In this document: one piece after another, positions 10,701-18,900 of the stretch
Layout of the letters: each line of letters starts with the position of its first letter
Position numbering within the stretch: the stretch's first letter is position 1
Assembly: GCF_011752935.1 (NCBI RefSeq)
Contig: NZ_VWWO01000002.1
Span: forward strand, 992,001-1,056,000
DNA length: 64,000 nucleotides
Direction of reading: 5' to 3'
Origin: Chitinophaga sp. Cy-1792
Lineage (GTDB): Bacteria > Bacteroidota > Bacteroidia > Chitinophagales > Chitinophagaceae
Made by a program: the position numbers and the translations under genes
The notes under the pieces: generated by a model
What the model saw: the letters and a program-made list of their open reading frames with translations, nothing else
What the model was told of the DNA's origin: nothing
Database searches by the model: none

Positions 10701-11734
10701 AAATCCAGTAATATCGGTGGAAGTGCCTTTAATTGGTATTCATTTTCTTTGGTCCTGATGGCGCCATATTCCGTAACGCTTTTCAGTGTAGTGCAGGCCG
10801 CCGCATCTTTAACGGCAGTATAATCCATCTGCCACAGTGCGGTGATGCAGTTTTGTCCGGCGGTAGGTTCATCCGGGAAATCGTGTACTACTATGATATG
10901 CTTTACCAGGAACTGCGTATAAACGGCAAAACCTGCACGGTAATTACAGTTGATGTCTGTGCGCTTAGCTGGTATTTTCGAAGCTGCTGTAAACAGAAGG
11001 CTGTTCTCATTAAGCTGTACATCCAGCTGGCCGTAATCTATCCAGGCTTTAAACGCAAAAATATCATCTTGTCCCGGCTGGTGGTAATTGCCATAGGCAA
11101 TACCGGTCATATAGATATTGGCATCCTGTGGGTCCAGCTGTGTGTAGGTGTATTGTATCATATTTCCGACGGCATCTGTATGTCTGGCGGCATACCAGGC
11201 AAAGATGTGGTCGGGATGCTGAGGGTCTGCAATGCGGGACGCCGGGGTGTCACCGTAAATGATGGAGGAATTGTCATTGAAGGTAACCTTCCAGTAAGTA
11301 TTATTTTGGGAACTGTATCGCTGAATCAGGCTAAAGGTAGTCTGAAACCTTTCCAGGTAGGTATCTACTGTTACCAGTACACCATTTTCTGTGATGGTGG
11401 CCGTGCCGGCAAACACCAGTTCTGTATCATCAAGCGTATATATGTCTTCGTTGTTATAGCGGGGATAGGCCCTATTGGTTTTTATGCTGATGCAGGATTC
11501 GTTGAGATGAAAGCCCATACCCAGTATACCATCACCCGCTGCTGAACTGTAGCCGATATCCAGGGAAGGAGTTAGTGCCCGCGAAGCAGGTAACGGTATG
11601 GGGATGGAAAAACCTGCGTTGCCGGTATAGGCATTGGTGTGGTAGTGCTCATCTGCGGCCCTCACTGTACCGCCGGCAGCAGGCAGAGAAATGTCAGGCA
11701 CCTTAACGGTGTTGAGCGAAGAAGTAGCTTTCAT
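4781..11734 (-). CDS. Fused TcB-TcC Tc toxin cocoon (SpvB/RHS) with C-terminal DRGH endonuclease effector
   Basis: 2,317 residues. The N-terminus (PDISLPAAGG, then GYSSAAGDGILGMGFHL) is the SpvB domain. FG-GAP-like propeller pieces follow (LLDLHRDGLPGLLY near 370, MADVSGSGTSDIVYIF near 600), then the TcdB middle domains and RHS/YD repeats (about 1,200-1,990). The RHS-associated core (DPAGPVDGLNLYAF, NDPVGNIDVLGF) ends at residue 2,027. In Tc toxins TcB and TcC form a hollow cocoon, and the core domain is the aspartic autoprotease that frees the variable C-terminus. Here that effector is residues 2,028-2,317: a Lys/Arg-rich linker, then DRGH at 2,224-2,227 followed by NLIAEN and VNQFTKTAYE. 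This is the pattern of DNA/RNA non-specific (beta-beta-alpha metal) endonucleases, with His2227 the expected general base. TcB and TcC are usually separate genes; the fusion is a known variant. The nuclease activity is inferred. Confidence 0.93.
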   Translation of the reverse strand: MKATSSLNTVKVPDISLPAAGGTVRAADEHYHTNAYTGNAGFSIPIPLPASRALTPSLDIGYSSAAGDGILGMGFHLNESCISIKTNRAYPRYNNEDIYTLDDTELVFAGTATITENGVLVTVDTYLERFQTTFSLIQRYSSQNNTYWKVTFNDNSSIIYGDTPASRIADPQHPDHIFAWYAARHTDAVGNMIQYTYTQLDPQDANIYMTGIAYGNYHQPGQDDIFAFKAWIDYGQLDVQLNENSLLFTAASKIPAKRTDINCNYRAGFAVYTQFLVKHIIVVHDFPDEPTAGQNCITALWQMDYTAVKDAAACTTLKSVTEYGAIRTKENEYQLKALPPILLDFSTFGQQQLTFTPIMDDKGAIFNQPLHLLDLHRDGLPGLLYRNADTLYFYRAKGNGVYEVPKDSLTAPNGFADPSLPMQVVSLEGNGQFQLEYSNDHYSGYYAQNEQGQWQPFTAMPKISLDNMAGYTERLDFSGTSRADELLITPKALHYRASLGLEGMSTDLQSLENIHAVEQEQLPDPYIYYGFENIFGDGMNHRVKITGNTLTVWPCLGYGRFGAPITQSLPITAGYHINLQQRLLMADVSGSGTSDIVYIFRDRITVCFNHGGLAFSTPQEFTFQNGLEWTDTDQIRFTAITGKGNICMVLSKLSPHTYDGNFRDLAHYFYEFNGKTDDFCHKPFLLSRISGNALTHDIRYKSSLQYSLVEPWYTRLPFPVIVVAEEQTTDLVTGTSYGVAYSYRDGYYDPVSHGFFGFGSTTRKDITTDTPGTLTKTWFHLGNGLDEDKMKAQFFNGGNDYQLIPASITEEKDLTALSGKILHEEAYGLDDMSCPFTAESSSWQLICTQPATKATKAVYRSYDCQAVSFNYERRADDPLIHHACILLADQYTHTLCSASLTYPRRTPLIPEQAIQYCTGNAYTLKNQDTAGLPRRIGVPLRVESFEITGIPPAADGIYRYEALQQQLVDDKGFLHRLPPSGIPGDTTAARLLSCDHQYYWADEKQLAVWQEDMPLPAVLLEQYTATLAFDDTDINKILPGNGHPEELSTAGFWRDNAGLWWTRTARATYEALPGFCLLKQLQYDWVDITDTLYTSTQITHDIYFLHAIASSQWLNKEISLTTRATIDYRVMQPYRITDINGNYNEALFDARGEIIATASIDKSRKSGDQPLQDFKQQPVTDPGDVMAHPLHYLQGAASFVYYQFATQHNGQWLPGFTMVLSRTEYKSAEDTTVQRAVSYSDGLGRHLETKAFKGETGAMWMTSGRVTYDSAGNVKEQYLGYFSDSWTYNADWDGRILPTPAKFTYDATGRLLSTLTPKGFITASQVLNAWESRDYDENDTILESPYYKSGAWNNNPQEKDAVTKAVACYNTPATIVSDGLGRAILSIADNTSGKTSPINWQQTRLGAAEINAAAPALEVSRQSFDILGRLLWQQDARFTEQNNATYNIEHIYPVSTGLFYTNSSDSGITYGYTNVHGLKHSQWDALGIKHTVAYDNLQRQVSITVQTPAGYSPAVNQPVDIKIYGEHHPAAMEANMMGTLWKHYNDGGLSYVDALTFDHFAVNEHFRFKKDYKQASDWHTLSDDMLEAEVFTTVNTHDAAGKLLSSTAPDGTVSSWAYSTLGYCRKSGVQVQGTGSIQPVLTNVQVDANGLLTHISYANNILTQQQHDPLTLEVAGIQCTRNGTLIQDLQLWHDPAGHVTSALNAQQQSVFFNNQQVNPVFSWTYDAVYRLRIATGRLQLQKGSLASLEQYTENYQYDKSDNLTQLKRTCANGFTRQFTIADKSNRITGLTIGKENFTIAYNAAGYMKNTADTNSSTLSWNITGNVSSATVVAREDGLADAEYYVYSNGIRVRKVTEKYDADGKLLTLTDKRYTGTYQRTTSTTGNTMHSISIGGASQRDCLLQYFTVPATTKITAPAIYRFQQVENITVFSMETNIDGGLISYEEYNPFGETVYSYDPAHLDSTREYRYSQQEKDLFTGLYYYGYRYYAPWLCRWTRPDPAGPVDGLNLYAFVSNDPVGNIDVLGFATQNKTKKRNAKRQPAKNAGRKGKTTTARSTKKPVTAAVMQQRIVAEQQGTVPKKPKRKFVKPPTRSLRLKAIETKERAAAIATAQGLTGYDRIVAKVTEREILKTDNGDFGQLIKRKMKDQKGINESLVNTTEIDEVTNLIDFNKEFYSHNITIDNNTGRKIFYAYGKIFPAAQIKADRQPIDKQMPPNLNTEIHDRGHLIWQSGNKHEEIDTETNLIAENSKVNQFTKTAYERRTQKRASKYEVHHLSIPQWDANNNVTGVYHFSFANRKFREGIYIANPQRKLLFHR

Positions 11735-11760
11735 ATAAAAAGGGAAGGACTTAGTAATGC

Positions 11761-11792
11761 TAAAAGTACCATGAGCCCGCTGGTTTTACAAT
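11761..11792 (-). promoter_or_regulatory. Candidate promoter of the Tc operon
   Basis: On the minus strand, TTGT (11791-11788) is followed after 19 bases by TACTTTTA (11768-11761). The Bacteroidota housekeeping consensus is TTTG-N19-TAnnTTTG; the -7 box has one mismatch and the -33 box is partial. The expected transcript start lies about 20 bases ahead of the ATG at 11734. Confidence 0.45.
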
Positions 11793-11959
11793 GGTGGTTT
11801 TAGCGCAATGTTCCGGCGTGTTTTCACGGTTAAATGTCGGGGGTTTCAACAAGATTTACTGCTGTAGTTCTGGAGGAATAACGGTATGTAAAATAGAAAA
11901 AGACCGCACGGGATATTTCCTGTTGGCGGTCTCTTATCAGCCATTAATTATACGGGAAC

Positions 11960-12448
11960 TTATGCATAATTATTGATGCTTTTTTGCTTCCGGAATTGTA
12001 AAATAGCACCAATAATAAATAGAATAAGTAAAGATAATAGTGTTTTACCAATCAATGGATCTGTCGGGCCCTGTGCTATTGGATGTCCAACCGGTACCCT
12101 GGTAAGGGTTTCATTAACGGTAGGAATTAATGACAGGAAGAAACTGAATGAAAGAAAGAAGTTTTCAAAAAAACGGGCCCTGTTGCTGCCTTGTTTTTTT
12201 GTGTGAAGGTAATAAGCAGCGGATATCAGGACTACAATCAGTAATGCCAGTATATGACCCGGATTCACCCCTTTAATACTAGACAACCCCAGGGCAGTGA
12301 GCGAGGTAATGAGTGTACAATAAAAGTAGATTTTACCGGTGAGTAGGGAGAGATCTATTTTTGCTGTTTTTACTAAAGAGATAACTGCGGAAATTATCGC
12401 TGCAACGCCTATGATGGTATGAAAAATACCTAAATGTGACAGTCCCAT
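11960..12448 (-). CDS. Small integral membrane protein, family not recognised
   Basis: 162 residues from the ATG at 12448 (MGLSHLGIFHTI). The frame could be extended to a TTG at 12487, but that adds a polar stretch before the first hydrophobic segment. About five hydrophobic helices are visible, for example TIIGVAAIISAVISLV, ILALLIVVLISAAYYL and SLLILFIIGAIL. A conserved-looking loop lies near the C-terminus (PTVNETLTRVPVGHPIA). No catalytic motif is evident and I do not recognise the family with confidence. It is divergent in content from the Tc operon, 225 bp upstream of it on the same strand. The preceding hairpin at 12549-12582 separates it from the AraC gene. Confidence 0.7.
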   Translation of the reverse strand: MGLSHLGIFHTIIGVAAIISAVISLVKTAKIDLSLLTGKIYFYCTLITSLTALGLSSIKGVNPGHILALLIVVLISAAYYLHTKKQGSNRARFFENFFLSFSFFLSLIPTVNETLTRVPVGHPIAQGPTDPLIGKTLLSLLILFIIGAILQFRKQKSINNYA

Positions 12449-12548
12449 AAATTGATTTTTAAATGATTTGATATTGCAAAATTGCAATACAAACCGGGAA
12501 GGTATTTGGCAGATTGGTTCAATGATTTGATAATCCGGCTCAAAAAGA

Positions 12549-12582
12549 AAACCCCTTTAAACATTTATGTTTAAAGGGGTTT
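12549..12582 (-). terminator. Intrinsic terminator of the AraC gene
   Basis: A perfect inverted repeat (arms 12549-12564 and 12567-12582, AAACCCCTTTAAACAT with its complement). On the minus strand it is followed by TCTTTTTG. It lies 20 bp past the AraC stop. Confidence 0.85.
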
Positions 12583-12601
12583 GGTACATGCAATGTTACA
12601 C

Positions 12602-13450
12602 TTACTTCATATGATGCATTCTGTAGTTGGTAGGTGAATGGCCATATTTGTCATGAAAGCTTTTCGTGAAATTGGCGATGTCATTAAATCCACATTCAAA
12701 GGCAATGTCGGTAATACGTTGCGCTGTGGCTACCAGCAATTCTGCTGCTCTTTCCAGTCTTTTATTTTTTATATAATTAGCGGGTGAGTCATTATATAAT
12801 TTCTTAAACTCCCGCTTAAAAGAGGATAAGCTCAAATTGGTTTTCGCTGCCAGCTCATCTATATTAACAGGTAGGAAAATATTGGCTTCGATAATCTGTT
12901 TAAAAGTATAGGTGGTAGTGGAGAACAGTTGAGAGAGAATTACCCGTATAGTCTCCGCTTGTTGTGTCTGCGATAGTAACAGAATGATTTCTTTCAATTT
13001 CAAAATTAAAATTTCATCATTGACGAGAAATGGATTTTCAAAATAGAAGAGTAATCCTTCAATATATTTTTGAATCAGAAAGTCATTGTTAACCTTTCCC
13101 CTTGACAGGTAGGTTGCCTGATGGCCGGGCTGAAAGATATACGGAATTTCCTTGTCGTAAACTTTTCTTAATATATCCGGATGGAAAGTAACGATGATGA
13201 TTTCACCGGCACTGCCCGGAATGGTGCCGTGTATTTGTTTACCGGAGTTTAAACAGTTGAGCAGTAAAGAATGGTTAGCAGGAATTTCTAAATGGTCATC
13301 TCCTGATTGATAGGTCATCTCACCTTTTAACATATATAAAAAGCAAGCCTGTTCAGCCACGGGAAATGCATATTCGAAAGGTGGTTTTACTTCCACTTTT
13401 TGTAATAGTGTTTTCCCAAAGAGTTCTATTTTCTTATAGTCTAAAATCAT
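12602..13450 (-). CDS. AraC family transcriptional regulator
   Basis: 282 residues from the ATG at 13450 (MILDYKKIELFGKTLL). An in-frame TTG at 13552 would add a poorly conserved-looking leader, so the ATG is preferred. The N-terminal half is a cupin-like sensor (EQACFLYMLKGEMTYQSG, then HLEIPANHSLLLNC). The C-terminal 100 residues carry the paired helix-turn-helix of AraC proteins: IDELAAKTNLSLSSFKREFK, then ITDIAFECGFNDIANFTKSF and YGHSPTNYR. The second half is the classic AraC signature. It stands alone with its own terminator, so its target cannot be read. Similar Bacteroidota regulators (PchR-like or exsA-type cupin-AraC) answer to small ligands. Confidence 0.9.
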   Translation of the reverse strand: MILDYKKIELFGKTLLQKVEVKPPFEYAFPVAEQACFLYMLKGEMTYQSGDDHLEIPANHSLLLNCLNSGKQIHGTIPGSAGEIIIVTFHPDILRKVYDKEIPYIFQPGHQATYLSRGKVNNDFLIQKYIEGLLFYFENPFLVNDEILILKLKEIILLLSQTQQAETIRVILSQLFSTTTYTFKQIIEANIFLPVNIDELAAKTNLSLSSFKREFKKLYNDSPANYIKNKRLERAAELLVATAQRITDIAFECGFNDIANFTKSFHDKYGHSPTNYRMHHMK

Positions 13451-13859
13451 TATCTCAAAAGATTGCTGTTGTGGTCCGCGTTGCACATGTTGTGCAGGTA
13501 ACAGTATGGAAGCAGGGAAAGGATGGAAACTTTGATGCAATGCATCATTCAACAGGCAGCTAATTTAAGCAAAAATGTTGACTGAGCGATTGTAGTACAT
13601 CCTGATAAACCTGTCCTTATACCCATATCATTAACAGAACAAAATAACAGCATGTCTAAACCCGATCCTTGGTGAATTGGCTCAAAGATTTGGCAAATCG
13701 GTCCAGCTGACTTATCAGGTATTTTATTAATATTTTTACAGAGATATACCTGTATTTGTCCGTCAGGATAACCACCCATCCTCTCTGCTACTATGATTTT
13801 TAACAATTAATATTAATTTTACTGGTGCATCAGTAAAAGGGGCTGATAGCAATATAGGG
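13451..13859. other. Intergenic region between divergent AraC and ECF sigma genes
   Basis: About 410 bp with no convincing gene. A minus-strand open frame at 13549-13806 lacks protein-like composition and is judged spurious. The stretch nearest the sigma gene is AT-rich (13795-13825) and probably holds its promoter, but no clear TAnnTTTG box was found. Confidence 0.5.
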
Positions 13860-14438
13860 ATGAATGAACAGGATTTACTGCAGCAATTAGCCCTCGGCAA
13901 CCGGGAGGCATTCACAGCGATATACCAGCAATACCACGCAGGTATATATAATTACCTGGTAAAATTTACCAGGAATCCGGCCTTTACGGAAGACCTGGTC
14001 CACGACGTATTTCTGAAAGTCTGGGAAGTCAGGGCCCAGCTGGATATCAAAAAATCTTTTGACAGCTACCTTTACCGGCTGGCGCGCAATACTGCCCTCA
14101 CACAACTCAACCGCATTGCCTTATATGATACCATCCGCGATGAAATTACGCATCGCCTTACGCTGGGCATCAATGAGCAGTCGCTGATGGATACCGTGGA
14201 ATCCAGGCAATATGAGGCCTTGCTGCAGCAGGCGATCGACAGTTTGCCGCCCCAGCGCCGCGAGGCTTTCATCCTTTGCCGGCAGCAGGGCAGGAGCTAT
14301 GAAGAAGCCGCCGCCATGATGAATATCTCCCGGAATACCTTCAAACAACACCTGTCGCTGGCCGTAAAGTCAATACGGGACTACCTCCTGGCCCATGGTG
14401 ATATCGGGTTGCTACTGCTGCTGGTAGCGCTGAAATAA
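13860..14438 (+). CDS. ECF RNA polymerase sigma factor (FecI-like, Bacteroidota type)
   Basis: 192 residues. Region 2 is visible at about residues 20-85 (YNYLVKFTRNPAFTEDLVHD, then VFLKVWEVRAQL). Region 4 lies at about 125-180 (LPPQRREAFILCRQQGRSYE and MNISRNTFKQHLSLAVKSIR). The protein ends in a hydrophobic tail (LLLLLVAL), frequent in this Bacteroidota subgroup. These sigma factors pair with a FecR-type anti-sigma factor and switch on an outer-membrane TonB receptor when its substrate is sensed. That arrangement is exactly present here: FecR follows after 61 bp and a SusC with an STN signalling domain follows that. Confidence 0.95.
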   Translation: MNEQDLLQQLALGNREAFTAIYQQYHAGIYNYLVKFTRNPAFTEDLVHDVFLKVWEVRAQLDIKKSFDSYLYRLARNTALTQLNRIALYDTIRDEITHRLTLGINEQSLMDTVESRQYEALLQQAIDSLPPQRREAFILCRQQGRSYEEAAAMMNISRNTFKQHLSLAVKSIRDYLLAHGDIGLLLLLVALK

Positions 14439-14499
14439 GAATTTTCAGATTTTTTTTAAATCCATCCACCCATTTGTTTTATTCATTAGTCTTATAGAT

Positions 14500-15651
14500 A
14501 TGGAGCCAAATAATTTTCCTGTTAAAGTGTTGTTGGAGCAATTTCTGGCCGGCACCATTACGGAGGCCGATAGTGAAGCGCTGTTTGCATGGCTCAGGGA
14601 AAATCCTGGAACAGATAATGCAGAAATGGAAGCTGCACTGGAAGCGGTATACCGCCAATCTTTCGGGGAGCCGCCTGCTTTACTGCCGGGAGGCACGGAA
14701 CGTATCCTGGCTAAGCTGATGGACAGTACCGCTACTCCGGTAGTGCCTATACGCAGACGCTGGCAGCCATATGCCGCGGCCGCAGCGGTGCTGCTGCTGA
14801 TAGGTTCCGCTATTTGGCTGATGAAGCCGCAGAAAAGTAAGGCGCCGCTGGCAGCTAATCAGCCACTGGTCGTTCCCGGCAACCATGCCGTCCTCACGCT
14901 GCCCGATGGTAAACAGATACAACTCGATAGTGCCTATGGTAATATCGTACAGCAAAACGGCCTTCAGGTTGCCAATAATAAAGGGGAGCTGGACTATAAC
15001 GGGCATGCCGGCAATACAGAGCTGCATACGCTCTCCACACCTAAAGGCGGACAATACCGCCTGATGCTGCCCGATGGTACCGCCGTATGGCTGAATGCAG
15101 GATCTGCAATTACCTATCCTACGGCCTTCCATGGGAAGAACCGTACGGTGAAAATCAGCGGAGAAGCCTATTTTGATATTAAACAACAGGCAGAGCAACC
15201 ATTTGTAGTAGATGTAGATGGTAAAGCCACCATAGAAGTATTAGGAACAGCATTTAACGTAAACGCATATACCGACGAACCAACTATTCGTACCACCTTA
15301 TTACAGGGAAGTGTAAGGATGATACATCAGAACGCTTCAGCAGTGCTGAAGCCCGGACAACAGGCTGTTGTCAGCAACGATCAGCTGAATGTGGCCAGCA
15401 ACGCAGATACAGAAATGGTCGTTGCCTGGAAGGATGGACTGTTTCGCTTTGATCATACCGCCCTCGACGAAGTACTCCGGCAGCTGGCCCGATGGTACGA
15501 TGTAGAGGTGGTATATGAACATGGCGTGCCACATATTCCTTTCAGCGGTGAGATTAAAAGAGACCTCGGACTCAACGACGCCCTGACCATACTAAGTACT
15601 ATGGGCGTGCATTACCGGCTCGAAGGACGCAAACTGATTATTATGCCGTAA
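14500..15651 (+). CDS. FecR-type anti-sigma factor
   Basis: 383 residues. A cytoplasmic N-terminal part that would bind the sigma factor is followed by one membrane helix at about 88-107 (PYAAAAAVLLLIGSAIWLM). Next comes the periplasmic FecR domain, about 170-275 (STPKGGQYRLMLPDGTAVWL, ISGEAYFDIK, VLGTAFNVNAY, TTLLQGSVRM). A C-terminal DUF4974-like domain (FRFDHTALDEVLRQLARWYD and IPFSGEIKRD) closes it. The family relays occupancy of the TonB receptor to the sigma factor across the inner membrane. It sits between the sigma gene and the SusC gene, 249 bp ahead of the latter. Confidence 0.95.
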   Translation: MEPNNFPVKVLLEQFLAGTITEADSEALFAWLRENPGTDNAEMEAALEAVYRQSFGEPPALLPGGTERILAKLMDSTATPVVPIRRRWQPYAAAAAVLLLIGSAIWLMKPQKSKAPLAANQPLVVPGNHAVLTLPDGKQIQLDSAYGNIVQQNGLQVANNKGELDYNGHAGNTELHTLSTPKGGQYRLMLPDGTAVWLNAGSAITYPTAFHGKNRTVKISGEAYFDIKQQAEQPFVVDVDGKATIEVLGTAFNVNAYTDEPTIRTTLLQGSVRMIHQNASAVLKPGQQAVVSNDQLNVASNADTEMVVAWKDGLFRFDHTALDEVLRQLARWYDVEVVYEHGVPHIPFSGEIKRDLGLNDALTILSTMGVHYRLEGRKLIIMP

Positions 15652-15900
15652 CATTTATTGTCATGTGTACCATACCTGATTTTTTGAACATTTAATGGCT
15701 ATGGCCATCGCGCTTATGTTGCATTAAAGCTGTAAAGCTATAGGGGTAGCCTTGCTGTTATTCGCCAACAAACAGTTTATTACTGCTATTCCAATCATCT
15801 GAAATTATCAGTACCGGCATGATACCCGGTACAGGCTGAAAAGCTACAGGCGGAGCTTTGTCCATACTAAAACAAATTATTTTCATCAACCAGAATTACC

Positions 15901-18900
15901 ATGAATCCAGCATCAACTATTCGCACACGGTCAACAGCCTGCCACCGGCCATTTAAAAGGCTGACCGTCATGCTGCTGATGGTCTTCTGCCTGGGAATTT
16001 CCCTGAAGGCAGGAGCACAAACAATCACCTACAGCAGCAAGAAAGCTACGCTGCAACAGGTGTTTGCAGAGATTAAAAAACAGTCCGGCTACGTCGTGAT
16101 ATTTAATCCGGACCAGATAGACGTCACTGTATCCGTTTCCGTAAATGCCAGAAACCAGCCAATAGCTACTTTCCTGAAATCCCTCTTTGCCGGATTACCA
16201 CTGAAATATAGTATCGTAGGTACTACCATTGTGGTGATCCGGAAAACGGATGACATGCAGCATGCTACCCCCGAAGACAAAGCGCCCACGCGCGATGTCT
16301 CGGGTGTGGTATCTGACAACAAAAGCACCACTCCACTCATCGGTGTTACCGCAGTAATCGCCGCCAGCGGCAAAGGCACCCAAACAGATGAAAAAGGTTT
16401 GTTTACACTGAAGAACGTCAATGAAGACGATATCATCACCTTCACCAGCATCGGTTTTCAGAAAACTTCGGTTTCCGTTGCACGCCTGAGAACCATCTTC
16501 AACGTGAAGCTGGAACCCGCCACCAGCGAGCTGGACCAGGCAGTGGTACAGGCCTATGGTATCACCAGTAAGCGACTGGCCACAGGTAATATCTCCAGGA
16601 TCACTGCAAAGGAAATAGAAAGACAACCCGTACTGAACCCGCTGCTGGCCTTGCAAGGGCAGGTACCCGGGTTACTCATCACCCAAACCAGCGGCTATGC
16701 CAGTGCCCCGGTGAAAGTGGAAATAAGAGGACGCAACTCCCTTGGTTCCAATTTTATCGGCGATCCGCTCTATGTGATCGATGGTGTGCCCCTGACAGTA
16801 CTCGACCTCCCGGATGTATATCATCCTGATGGTGTCAGCGCCGGATATATGCAAGCCGGCATGACCGCAACAAATGGACAAAGCCCGCTCTTTAGCATGA
16901 ACCCACGCGATATCGAAAGTATTGAAGTGCTCAAAGATGCAGATGCTACCGCTATCTACGGCTCCCGCGCCGCAAATGGTGTTATCCTCATCACTACCAA
17001 AAAAGGTAAGCCTGGCAAAACAAGTTTCGGCTTCGATGTTAACCAGGGTTATATAGATATTCCTCATTACAGGAAAATGCTGAATACACAGCAGTATGTG
17101 CAGATGAGAAAAGAGGCTTTCAAGAATGATGGCGTCACACCTACTCCTGCCAATGCTGCCGATATTACGGTTTGGGATACTACCCGTTATACCGACTGGC
17201 AGAAAACGATTCTGGGAACAGGTAGCCAGACAACCGTCAGCACCAGCTTGTCAGGCGGAGATGCCAGCAATACTTTCCGTATTGGCGGTAACTACAGTCG
17301 TCAGGTAGATGTACTGAGCCAGAGCGGGTCCAGTAAGCAGGCGTCTTTAAGCGCCAACCTGGGCCACCGCAGCCAGAACCAGAAACTGTCCGTTAACCTC
17401 GGAACACAATATTCCTATACACATGTAGATGCCATCTCCGCCAATCCAAATATTTTAAACCTGCCGCCGAATGCGCCAGGGATATATAACAGCAAAGGAG
17501 AACTCAACTGGGACGAATGGAATGCCAGCAATAACGGCAGTGACTTCCCGTTTGGTTACCTGTTGCAGACAAATGCGATGGAAACTAACCAGTTCAGCAC
17601 CAACCTGGGTATCAACTATGAACTGGTAAAAGGACTTACGCTGTCTACTACCGCAGGCTTTACGAATATGGCTGCCAATACCAGCTATATCGTACCTATT
17701 GCTTCCCAGAATCCGCTGTTGAATCCAACAGGTATGGCCAACTTCGGCACCACAAAAAATACCAACTGGATCATAGAACCGCAGATCGCCTATACCCGCT
17801 ACATCGGCAAGGGCGACCTGAAAATACAGGTGGGTGGTAGCTTACAGTCTACGATCACCGATGCAGTAACCTCCTTCGGTTTAGGCTACACCGATGATAA
17901 TATGCTCAAAAGCATCAACAATGCACTGATCCAGCAAACTGCTGAAAACTATGCCCGTTATAAATATGCCGGTGCTTTTGCACGTATCAATTATAACTGG
18001 GACAATAAATATATCATTAACCTGAATGGCAGGAGAGACGGCTCTTCCAGGTTTGCGCCGGGAAGTCAGTTCGGTAACTTCGGCTCGGTGGGCCTGGCAT
18101 GGAACCTCTCGGAAGAGCCATGGATGAAGGCAGTTCTGCCGGAATGGGTGAGCTTCATGAAACTGCGTACCAGTTACGGTATCACAGGTAGCGATGGCTC
18201 CATCGGAGACTATGCCTACCTGTCGCAATGGGCGGTGAAGCTTAGCGGCACGCCGTTATATCCGTACGACGGTGTACAGCCGCTGGTGCCTATACATGCC
18301 ATGAACCAGCAATACCACTGGGAGTCGAATAAAAAATATGAAGCTGCCTTTAATATCAGCCTCCTGCAAGACCGTATCAACCTGGAAGCGGCCTATTATA
18401 ACTACCGTTCCGGCGACCAGGTAACTGCCATCCCTACTCCGTCTTATACCGGTTTCAGCATCGTTACCGCCAACTGGGCTGCCGTAGTTGCCAACACCGG
18501 ATGGGAAGGCACCCTCCGCGCCACACTGGTGGAGAAAAAAGATCTCCGCTGGACCATCAACTTTAATATCGCTACCAATAAAAACAGACTGGTATCTTAT
18601 CCGGGTATTGAGGAGTCGCCGTACTATACCCTTTACCGCGTAGGACAGTCCCTGAGTGCGGAATATGTGCTGCATTACCTCGGAGTGGACCCTCAAACAG
18701 GGCGCTACACTTTTGAAGATCATAACAAGGATGGTCAGGCAATCTCCAATGGTGGCGTACCTCCGGGCACCGGCAACGACGACCGCTACATCGTACTGGA
18801 TAAAAATCCTAAATACTACGGTGGTATGGGCACCGGACTTACCTATAAAGGCTGGAACCTTGACCTGTTCTTCGATTACAAGCGTCAGATCGGGGAAAAT

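Noticed and set aside
10733..11545. 270-codon plus-strand frame antisense to the TcB region
   Set aside because: The minus-strand SpvB domain is unmistakable there; the antisense frame has no motif.
11791..11976. 61-codon plus-strand frame upstream of the Tc operon
   Set aside because: It overlaps the end of the membrane-protein gene and the promoter region and has no recognisable features.
13549..13806. 85-codon minus-strand frame between AraC and sigma genes
   Set aside because: Irregular composition, no start context, and it occupies the expected promoter area of two divergent genes.
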